Shown here one piece after another: positions 22,638 to 30,985 of a stretch of 64,000 bases of DNA. The position numbers and the translations under genes are program-made. Origin of the DNA: Symsagittifera roscoffensis (lineage: Eukaryota > Xenacoelomorpha > Acoela > Convolutidae); contig NC_087062.1 of NCBI RefSeq assembly GCF_963678635.1, positions 27,244,833 through 27,308,832 of the forward strand. The letters run 5' to 3'. How positions within the stretch are numbered: position 1 is the stretch's first letter; each line of letters begins with the position of its first letter. The notes under the pieces are model-generated. The model saw nothing but the letters and a program-made list of their open reading frames with translations, made no database searches and was not told where the DNA came from.

Positions 22638-23118
22638 TTAATCAAAGAGCTGTCGAGCAGCAGAAGAGTTCTGGAGGTTCTCTATAGAACGCAGAGCTAG
22701 ACGAGGTTCCATTGCTGGTGGTTGTTGTGGAACTGGAGGTGTCATTGTTTCTGAGAAACCCTCATCTTCATCTATTCTGATGGGGTTTTCGGCTGATCCT
22801 GCCTCCTCCCAAGGAAAAAGGAAGTCGTCGACTGGTTGAGCTACAAATCTTGACTCAGGAATCTCGGGGTAGTTCATTCCCACATGCTCAGACACTTCCG
22901 CCATCATTTGCATGGTTCCAAGTTGGTTTTCTGTGATGGGAACTTGCATCATATGATGCTCGCTGAAATTCCTTCGCATCACTTCCACCATGTGCCAGAC
23001 TTGGATTGGGATGTCCATTCGAGCCAGAAAAACTCCAGAGACTGTTTCTCGCACTTGAACTTTTACTAGATCAGGTGAAAATTCTACAGAGGTTGCTGTT
23101 TTGCACTGAGAAGATCAT
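22638..23118 (-). pseudogene. Broken copy of the acidic element protein
   Basis: Close relative of 24708..25208. The ancestral ATG (23118) and the first residues MIFSVQN are kept, but a net 8-bp loss after codon 9 brings a stop in the original frame; the remaining 138 codons are open but lack an ATG until the internal ARMDIP. The body keeps the acidic PWEE motif and a hydrophobic-acidic patch NPIRIDEDEGF. Inactive unless translated from an internal start. Confidence 0.55.
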
Positions 23119-23299
23119 TTTGAGCAATAAGATGACTAAAAGTGCAAAAACAAAAAAGAACTGAGAGGAGGGGGAACCTTACAAAAAATAAGTTGAAATT
23201 AGGATGTTTAGAGCTGAGAGAGGAGGTAGTGGACGGTAGTTGAGTTGAAAATAAAAAGATTTTTACTTAAGAGAGAGGGGTAACTTCACCTGGAATGTG

Positions 23300-23490
23300 T
23301 GGGTTTAACCAATCAGAATGAATTTTCCTTTTTGGATTGTAGTCGTGTCCAATAAGATTTTAGTTTCCTTTTATGGATTTCTTATAGAAAACTCGGGTTC
23401 AATCGGAAACAAAGCTCCATTTTGATTATTGTCGTTTCCAATCACAAAAATGTTCAGTTTTGTTCAAGTTGTTGTATCCAATCAGAGGAT
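23300..23490. promoter_or_regulatory. CCAAT cluster upstream of the broken acidic gene
   Basis: AACCAATCAGAATGAATTTT at about 23307, then CCAATAAG, CCAATCAC and CCAATCAGAGGATCC further up, spaced about 40 bp. The matching cluster before the intact paralogue shows the promoter was duplicated with the gene. Confidence 0.5.
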
Positions 23491-23653
23491 CCTTTTAAAA
23501 TTTTCAGTCTTCCAAATAAGTAAAAATATACACAAAAGCAATCGCAAAAATAAATGATTAAAAGTTGTTTGCTGTAAAAATAAGAAATATTGCCGATACA
23601 AGTAACAAAAGAAGGAAAATTAATAAAAATAGCATGTCTGCAGTTTTTTCATT

Positions 23654-23824
23654 TCTGATCAGGAACTTGCGTCCACTCAGACTGTTGAATCAGCTTTTTT
23701 GGAAAGGATTCGAAAAGTTTAAAACTCAAAGTATGAGACTGATTTGTTGAAAATTGTTGATTGTTTTATTGATGGTTTTGGTACCGTAAATAGTGAGCGT
23801 ATCAATTTTTCTATTAATAATTGA
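23654..23824 (+). pseudogene. C-terminal fragment of the 199-aa gene
   Basis: 57 codons that align without gaps with the last 57 codons of the 199-aa gene, with one internal TAA where the intact gene has Gln (after ERIRKV). The junction marks the edge of a tandem duplication of about 2.09 kb that covers this fragment, the repeat array, the acidic gene and its promoter. Confidence 0.75.
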
Positions 23825-23929
23825 ATAATTGTTAATAAATATCTTGTCAAAATTGTTTTTATTTAAATCAAAAGTTTTTTCAACGAACAAATTTGCAATT
23901 TTCAACACGTGTGTAAAAAATTAACTTAG

Positions 23930-24600
23930 AGTTTTTTCGCAAGATGCAAATTTTGGTTTGATTTTTTCAACACGTTTCCAAAAATTTAATTAAATTTTTT
24001 TACAAGATGCAAAAACTGTTTTGGTTTTTTCAACAAGTGTGCAAAAATTTTCAACAAATTTTTGTGTTAGATGCAAGTTTTTTCGTGATTTTTTTGAAAA
24101 CAAATGCAAAAATCTAACTTATTTTTTCTTATGCATATGCAAAAATTGCAACATTTTATTGTAAAAAACTTGTTAAATTAATGCTAAAAATTTTTCATAA
24201 CTGCTGACTTTGAGTGCTATTCCCTATCTTAATACATTGTTTTTTCAGTTTTTTTGATCAATATACATGCAAAGAGGAGATTTTTTTATGATCAAAATTA
24301 AAACAAAGATTTTCAATTTCTTTAATTATTAAATGTGCAAGAAAATCCTCTTTCAATTTTCTTTAAAATGCGAAAATATTTAATGAAATTTTTCTTAATT
24401 TGCGAGATTTTCTTTGATTTTTTTAACAAGTGTGCAAAAAAAATTATGAAAAAATTTGCATGGTGCAAAAATTAATGTAAAGTTTTTAACATGCTTGCAA
24501 AAATTGGTTTAATTTTTTTGCCATCTTTCTAACAAAGTTCTATAAAAGTATTTACCAGATGCATAATTAGTTTCAATTTTAACAAATTTTTACCATTGAA
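23930..24600. repeat. Diverged ~36-bp array, second copy
   Basis: Units such as TTTTTTCAACAAGTGTGCAAA and TTTTTTACAAGATGCAAAAAC. It also contains, at about 24217..24240, a TATTCCCTATCTTAATACAT match to the repeats of the element's own inverted termini. Confidence 0.6.
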
Positions 24601-24707
24601 ATTTCTTAATAAACTTTTCTATGATCTCTTTGTTCCTATCTCTTGAAAATAAATTTACTAGATGTAAAACAATTAAATTACAAAGCAAAAGACAGTAGCC
24701 AATTTAT

Positions 24708-25208
24708 TTACAAATCAAAGAGCTGTCGAGCAGCTGAGTTCTCAAAATTTTGCAAGTTCTCAATGGAGCGCAAAGCTGGTCTTGCCTCCATCACTGGTGG
24801 TTGTCTTGGTGGTTCGCTGACTGGAGTTCTTGGCTCAGAGAACCCCTCATCCTCTTCGATGGTAATTGGGTTGTCCACAGATCCCTCTTCCCAAGGAAAG
24901 AGGAAATCGTCGAATGGTTGGGCTACATATCTAGAGTCAGGAATTTCGGGGTAGTTCATTCCCACATGCTCGGCCACTTCCTCCATCATTTGCATTTCTC
25001 CAAGTTGATTCTCTGTAGGAGGTACTTGCGTTATATGATGTTCGTTGAAATCCCTTCGCATCACCTCCACCATATGCCAGACTTGGATTGGGATGTCCAT
25101 TCGTGCCAGAAAAACACCACAAACTGTTTCTCGCACTTGGATTTGTACTAAATCAGCCGAAAATTTCACCGAGAACATAAAGTTGTTGTTTTGTACTGAG
25201 AAGATCAT
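24708..25208 (-). CDS. Acidic element protein, 166 aa
   Basis: Start chosen at ATG 25208 (MIFSVQN), since the longer frame begins with TTG. The first 90 residues are a compact, helix-prone region with many Met (WHMVEVMRRDF). This is followed by DDFLFPWEE, a hydrophobic-acidic patch NPITIEEDEGF that resembles a SUMO-interacting motif, and a Pro-rich tail ending ARQLFDL. The acidic-aromatic stretch would suit a transcriptional activation segment; this is inference only. The gene has a CCAAT-box promoter and a broken tandem copy 2.1 kb away. No family recognised. Confidence 0.55.
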   Translation of the reverse strand: MIFSVQNNNFMFSVKFSADLVQIQVRETVCGVFLARMDIPIQVWHMVEVMRRDFNEHHITQVPPTENQLGEMQMMEEVAEHVGMNYPEIPDSRYVAQPFDDFLFPWEEGSVDNPITIEEDEGFSEPRTPVSEPPRQPPVMEARPALRSIENLQNFENSAARQLFDL

Positions 25209-25394
25209 TTTGAGCAATAAATTGAGTTAATGAGTAAAAACAAGATTTACAGTTGAGAGGGTGAAAGTTGACTGTGGTTAAGTTGAAATTATTGTATTTA
25301 GAGCTGAGAGAGGAGGTAGTGGACGGTAGTTAAGTTGAAAATAAAAAAATTTTAACTTAAGAGAGAGGGGTAACTTCACCTGGAATGTGTGGGT

Positions 25395-25580
25395 TTAACC
25401 AATCAGAACGAATTTTCCTTATTTGGATTGTAGTCGTGTCCAATCAGATTTTAGTTTCCTTTTATGGAATTCTTATAGAAAACTCGTGTCCAATTGGAAA
25501 CAAAGCTCCATTTTACACATTGTCGTTTCCAATCACAAAAATGTTCATTTTTGTTCAAGTTGTTGGATCCAATCAGAGGA
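25395..25580. promoter_or_regulatory. CCAAT cluster upstream of the acidic protein gene
   Basis: CCAATCAG at about 25399, 25440 and 25569 with CCAATTGG and CCAATCAC between them. Same spacing and flanks as the cluster at 23300..23490. Confidence 0.5.
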
Positions 25581-25752
25581 TCCTTTTAAGGACTTAAGTC
25601 TTCCAAATAAGTAAAAATGTACACAAAAGCAATCGCAAAAATAAATGACCAAAAGTTGTTTGCTGTAAAAATAAGAAATATTGCTGATATAAGTAACGAA
25701 GGAAGAAAAATTAATAAAAGTAGCATCTCTGCAAGTCTTCTCATCAAGTTAA

Positions 25753-26331
25753 CTAAATTTGTTGTATATAATCGATAAGAAATTGCTGATTTTTCAGCAG
25801 ATAATCAAGCTCTTTGATTTTGATGTAGATTTGAGACAATAACTCAAAGTTGATGAATTTTTCAAAGCAAATCTCTGGAAATCTAATACCAAACCTGATC
25901 ATGCAAGATTTTGAACTTTGAAAATCTTTAAAAAAATGGAGGAATAAAAAACTTTGCTGGGGAGTTTTAACAAATTTGGGAGTTGGATATGGAATAAAAA
26001 GAGTCTTTGAAATTTTATCGTACGATTTTTTTATTAACTTCAAATTTTCTAAAATAAATAAAAAAAATTTTCTAGTCAAGTGTAACTCAACTGTAAGTTT
26101 ATAGCTTTGATACGCAATATGTGGATCAAAAACAATTTCTTTGATTGAGTACGTTTCTCTAAAGAGACCTTTACTTAGCCGGAGAACTCTATTTTGGACA
26201 ACATAAACGTGCAAAAAATTGTGAAAAAAGTAAGAATCTACATCTACTTCATCAATAAGGAAATCACACGGAATATTTTCTTTTTTCTTGTAGAGTAACT
26301 CGAGAAAGTTCAAATGCTTTTTAATTGACAT
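25753..26331 (-). CDS. Unknown 192-aa element protein
   Basis: Complete frame from ATG 26331. Rich in Phe, Leu, Ile and Lys; contains IDEVDVDSYFF near residue 28, a feature shared with the 160-aa protein. No catalytic motif is evident to me. A diverged, broken homologue lies at 63185..63720, so this gene is a stable part of the element family and not a chance frame. It shares the divergent CRE-rich promoter at 26.4-26.6 kb with the zinc-finger/PolB block. Confidence 0.6.
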   Translation of the reverse strand: MSIKKHLNFLELLYKKKENIPCDFLIDEVDVDSYFFHNFLHVYVVQNRVLRLSKGLFRETYSIKEIVFDPHIAYQSYKLTVELHLTRKFFLFILENLKLIKKSYDKISKTLFIPYPTPKFVKTPQQSFLFLHFFKDFQSSKSCMIRFGIRFPEICFEKFINFELLSQIYIKIKELDYLLKNQQFLIDYIQQI

Positions 26332-26430
26332 TCTTCAAAAATGAATATTTTGGATCCAAAGTTATGACTAGAAACTGCTTAGTTCTGATTGGTTGAAAAT
26401 TTTTCTGGAAAATTCTAGAACTTTCAAAGG

Positions 26431-26610
26431 AATGACGTCATTACCATAAAAGGAAAATTGCGTGGGTGTTGACGTCACTTCTATTCATGGAATGACGTCA
26501 TTACCATAAAAAGAAAATTGCGTAGGCTGTGATGTCACTTCTATTCAAAGATTGACGTCATTACCGTAAAAGGATTATTGCGTAGGCGTCATTGATAGTA
26601 TAAATACACT
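26431..26610 (+). promoter_or_regulatory. 3 x 60-bp promoter array with CRE sites and TATA box
   Basis: Three tandem 60-bp units starting at 26431, 26491 and 26551. Perfect TGACGTCA sites lie at 26433, 26470, 26493 and 26553, and a TGATGTCA variant at 26530. Each unit carries TTGCGT(A/G)GG just before its second site, and the last runs into TATAAATA at 26599..26606. TGACGTCA is the CREB/ATF palindrome. The array sits between the 192-aa gene (-) and the zinc-finger/PolB block (+), 170 bp before its ATG. A CCAATCAG box follows at 26644. Confidence 0.75.
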
Positions 26611-26778
26611 TATTTTGTTGGGTTAAATCATTCATTTTGCTTGCCAATCAGAAACAGTCAATTGAATTTTACTTCAAATTTTACATTTCGTTACTTCACG
26701 AAAAGTTAGTATTTTCATTCGATTGGTACTTTAAGTTTTTAAATTTGGAACATTTAAAAGGTCCAATTTTTTTAGATA

Positions 26779-27120
26779 ATGCCTGCCCTTAACCGAAACG
26801 AGAAAGTCAAATGTGAGGAATGTGGTCAGGAATACAGGAGAGCTGATAATGCGAGACATCAAAAAAGATGTGCTAAAGGAGTTGTTTCTTGTCCTGAATG
26901 TAAGTATTACACTTACAATCAACAAGAAATGAGCTATCATATGGCTAAGAAGCATGCTCAACCAAGTTCGAAGCAGTCGACGGTTTGTTCTTCTTGTGAA
27001 CAAGAGTTCCCCAGTTACTACTCTCTCCAACAACATCGGAGAAAGGAACATGGAGTAAAACAACGGAAACCCAGTGATACGGTGGCAGACTTGAACAAGA
27101 TGGAAGACTTGAAAATTTGA
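26779..27120 (+). CDS. Three-finger zinc-finger module, N-terminal to PolB
   Basis: 113 codons. Fingers: C12-C15-H27-C31, C38-C41-H54-H59 and C70-C73-H86-H91. The start MPALNRNE matches the spliced zinc-finger gene of the same element. In related elements I know of, this module is fused to the polymerase in one long protein; here the frame ends at 27118..27120 and the homologous frame resumes at about 27125 in another phase, without the usual middle part. So the module is probably the truncated N-terminus of the polymerase polyprotein, or it has become a stand-alone regulator. Alternative: an intron removes the break. Confidence 0.65.
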   Translation: MPALNRNEKVKCEECGQEYRRADNARHQKRCAKGVVSCPECKYYTYNQQEMSYHMAKKHAQPSSKQSTVCSSCEQEFPSYYSLQQHRRKEHGVKQRKPSDTVADLNKMEDLKI

Positions 27121-27124
27121 AAAA

Positions 27125-30100
27125 ACCGTGAAATTGCTAAGATTCAACAACCATATCATTCACACGAATGATATTGATTCCTTCTTCAAGTGTTTTTGAT
27201 GTCCTAGCTGTGACTGTTTCTTCAACAGATCAGACAACTTCAACAGACATCTTATGTCTTGTAAAGATAGAGTGCGACACATTTATCCAAAGAATGTATA
27301 TACACTTCGAGAAACGCTATTTGAAAAAGTGGAAGGTTTCAGTATCCCAGTTTCGAAAGATAACACACTATTCAACAATCTAGCCATTTTCGATTTTGAG
27401 TCGATATGTGTTCCATCAGATGAACTGAAAGCTACCCAAACAACAACTTGGATTGGAAAACACGTTCCAATTTCTGTATCAATATCCTCGAACCTGATAG
27501 ATGAACCAATTTTTCTTTATAACAAGGATCCGCAAAAGCTTATTATCGATTTTGTAATCAAACTCGAACTTTTGGCTGAGAAAATTAAGCTCGAAATGAG
27601 AACTAAATTTCAAGATGTTGAAAGAGTAGTGAATGAGCGGATGTCGAAAATTTTCCAAGAAGTGAATGAAAGATGTCGAAATCTTCCAACTGAAAACTTT
27701 GAATACGAAGATAAATGTATAGAAGATACAGAGAAAACTGATATGTCAACTCAGTTTTTGAGAATGCAGAAAAATCAGCTGATTGATTTGAAACAAAATC
27801 TGGAGAGGTATGTTAACACGTTACCTGTGTTTGGGTTTAACAGTGGAAGATATGATCTGAAATTGATCAAGAGCTATCTGATTCCCTACTTAATCAATGA
27901 TAAAGAAGCTGAACCTATGGTTATCAAAAAGGCTAACGATTTCATATCCTTCAAGTTTGGAGATATACAGTTTCTTGATATCATGAAATTTTTGGGTGGA
28001 GCAACATCTCTAGACTGCTTTCTTAAAGCTTACAAAGCCAGTGAGACAAAAGGGTTTTTCCCTTATGAGTGGTTTGACAGTCCAGACAAGCTCGAGAGTG
28101 AAGAATTACCTCCATACGAAGCCTTTTTCAGTAAACTGAGAAACAACAACCCTCTTGATAAAGACTTTAAAGATTACCAGAACCTGAAGTCAAGTGGACT
28201 TGATGAGCAGCAAGCACTAAAGAAACTTCAAATCAGGTCAGTACCTGCATCTGGATGGGATAATTACAAATATTTACAGGAGATTTGGCAGAAACATGGA
28301 ATGACTACATTTAAAGATTTTTTGCAGTGGTACAACAACAAAGATGTTGTTCCAACCCTTGAAGCAATGCAAAAAATGGTTCAGTTTTATCATCAGAAAG
28401 AAATTGATATGTTAAAACTTGGATGTACTCTTCCAAATCTGGCAAATATTTTTCTTCACATATCAACCAATGAAAACTTCTACCCTTTTTGCGAAAGTGA
28501 TAGATATTTGTGCGAGAAAATTAGAGAGGATATGACGGGTGGACCATCAATTGTGTTTACTCGAAAAGCTGTTGTGGATGAAACCTTTATCCGGGATTCT
28601 TCAAATGTCTGCAAATCAATTGTTGGAATTGATGCGAGCCAGCTCTATCCCTATTCAATGTGTCAAAACATGCCAACAGGATTGTACACAAGATGGGAGT
28701 TTGATTCCGATATGCGAAAATTCAAAGCTAGACATAACCGATCTCGCAATTTTGAGAACATGGTCATGTCTTACTACCAAGAAACCAGACCAGAATGTAG
28801 AATTGAGAGCTTCCACACATCTGGAAATCAAAAGAAAATTGACTGTTTCAATGTTGTTGGATATTGCAATCACTGCAAAACAGTGTTTGAAGCAATGGGA
28901 TGCTATTACCATTTTTGTCCTTGCCAGGAGACTCGTCCCTCACTTAGCGATGAAGATATTGAGAGAGGAAACAAAAGGAGAGAGATGGATGACTTGAGAC
29001 GTGAATATATTCGCGAAAAAGGATACAAAATCGAAGAGATGTGGGAATGTGAGTGGTGGCAAAACTTCAAAACGAACGAAAAAGTAAAAAATCATATCCG
29101 ATCCAACTTTCCCTACAAAAGACCTCTCTCTACTGATTCTTTATTGGAAAAAATAAGAGATGGATCTCTTTATGGCTATATTCAGTGCGACTTAGTTGTT
29201 CCAGACGAACTGAAAGCAAAATTTTCTAATTTTCCTCCAATTTTTAAAAACACTGATGTTGGAAGAAATGACATTGGGGAATATATGCAAAATTATGCCA
29301 TTGAAAATGATCTTCTGAAGCATCCCCAGCGTATGCTAATATCTAGTTTCAAACTAGAAAATGGTTCCATCATTACTCCTCTTTTCAATTTCTACATGGA
29401 ACTTGGCTTACAGTGTACAAAAGTTTACCGCTTTGTACAGTATCTCCCTCGAAAATGCTTCAACAAGTTTGTTCAGTCGGTTGTTGATGCTAGAAGGGAA
29501 GGAGATGAGAACCCTTTATCCGGTGTTGTTGCAGAGACTATGAAGCTTTTAGGTAATTCATCCTACGGTTACCAGATAATGGACAGATCGAGACATACGA
29601 TCACAAAGTATTTGAATGATGAGAAAACACACAAAGCAATTAATGAACCTCTCTTCAAACGATTGAACACTGTTCAGAAAGACTTGTACAAGATTGAGTT
29701 ACTAAAGTCAACAATTGAGCACAAAGAACCCATAATAGTCGGATTTTTCATTCTGCAGTATGCAAAGCTGAGAATGCTTGAGCTTTACAACAATTTTTTT
29801 GACAAATTTTGTGATGTAAATAAGTTTGAGGAATTAGAAATGGACACGGGCTCGCTGTATTTAGCTCTTGCTGAGGAAAATTTGTATGATTGTATTTGTC
29901 CGGAGAAAAAAGCTGACTGGGAAAATTTGAGAGAAAAAGATTGCAGAGATTCATTCAGAGCAGATTCAAAAACAAACTTTTTTCCACGAACATTATGTAG
30001 CGTTCACAAGAAACACGATAAACGAGAGCCTGGTCTGTTCAAAGAAGAATTTAGGTGTACGGAGATGCTATGTTTATGCAGCAAGACTTATTGTTGCTAT

Positions 30101-30347
30101 GACAACAAATCAGACAAAATGAAGTTTAGCAGCAAAGGATTGAATAAAAGAATTCTAGAGGAATCCGGTGATGGACCTATGGAAAAATACAGGAAAGTAC
30201 TCGACGAAGCAATCAACAAACAGAGGATTTAGAACCATTAATCATATGGTTGCTACATACGAGCAAACAAAGAAGGGATTGAGCTACTTTTACCCTAAAA
30301 GACAAGTTCAGGACGACGGAATACACACAAAACCTTTGAACTTGTAA
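27125..30347 (+). pseudogene. polB: Protein-primed B-family DNA polymerase, defective
   Basis: The longest open part is 27254..30232 (992 codons). The frame continues upstream to 27125 with one TGA at 27197..27199, directly before a C2HC finger (CPSC ... H ... C). Numbering from 27254: ExoI F-D47-F-E49, ExoII F195-N196 with D201, ExoIII Y360..D364, motif A D460 (DASQLYP), motif B K764..NSSYG, motif C D864-T-G866-S. A Cys cluster lies at 538-557. The enzyme would copy the element from a protein primer. G866 replaces the second catalytic Asp. An 11-bp deletion near 30217 shifts the C-terminus to a stop at 30230; the original stop is at 30345..30347, as the duplicate at 34.9 kb shows. Confidence 0.9.
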
Positions 30348-30519
30348 ATAATTGATGGTGTAATAGCATTCAATTCAGTATTGATTAAGTAACTGTAAAC
30401 TTGTGGTTAAATGATTATACGAAGCAGTGATTTATATACTTTCTTTGTAATTAAAACTTTTTTTCTCAAAAAACTTGACTTTTTTGGATGTCTCTGTAGG
30501 TTCAGAATAGATTCAGATA

Positions 30520-30979
30520 GGTAGAAAGTAAAAGTATCTAATAAATTTTTATTAGATCAAATTAAACAAAATCTTATCGTGTTTTGAATTTTTTCGAAAA
30601 AATTTTTTGATAAAAATTCCAAGTTTTTGCACAAAAACTCTTACCATTGACTCACCATGCACCAAAAAAAACTAAATACATAATCTTAATTCTACACGTA
30701 ATTAACAATTTATTGTTCCCAATTAGGTAACGCGCGCCCAGATTTTTGTTTAAAAAATTAGACATTTTCGCACAAAAACCAAAAAATTACGTTTTTCTTA
30801 ACATTATCTTACCATCACACAAACCATAAAACCTCACCATTGGTATTCCCTATCTTAATACATTGTAGACTATATACCCAATCTTAATACATAGCTGGCG
30901 GACCGGATGCTCTATTCACTATCTTAATACATAAGGGTCCGCCACCTCCCCCCCCACTCTCCCTCACTCTTCTACTACT
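30520..30979 (-). repeat. Right terminal inverted repeat
   Basis: Inverted copy of the left repeat ending CTTCTACTACT. It begins about 170 bp after the ancestral polymerase stop codon. The C-run near the tip is nine long here and longer in the duplicate at 36.27 kb, showing slippage. Confidence 0.85.
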
Positions 30980-30985
30980 ATTACT
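30980..30985. repeat. Target site duplication, right
   Basis: ATTACT directly after the CTACTACT tip, identical to 15947..15952. Confidence 0.85.

Larger units (their letters stand above)
15953..30979. mobile_element. Maverick/Polinton-like DNA element with protein-primed DNA polymerase
   Basis: A 15,027-bp unit bounded by inverted repeats and a perfect 6-bp duplication. Gene layout: spliced zinc-finger gene (-), unknown 160-aa gene (-), PC4-like pair (-), 199-aa gene (+), acidic protein gene and its duplicate (-), 192-aa gene (-), zinc-finger module and PolB (+). Size, TIR length, 6-bp duplication and PolB match the Polinton group. Missing are a recognisable rve integrase, FtsK/A32-type ATPase, Ulp1-like protease and major or minor capsid proteins. 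It may be a distinct PolB-only lineage or a derivative that lost the virion genes. The polymerase is defective in this copy. Confidence 0.8.

Noticed and set aside
23054-23118. Treating the first acidic copy as an intact gene starting at GTG 23054
   Set aside because: The paralogue shows the true ATG lies upstream and the first copy has lost 8 bp; a GTG start is not expected in an animal nuclear gene.
28539-28997. 152-codon open frame in another phase within the polymerase
   Set aside because: It overlaps well-conserved PolB sequence with all motifs in the main frame; a shadow frame.
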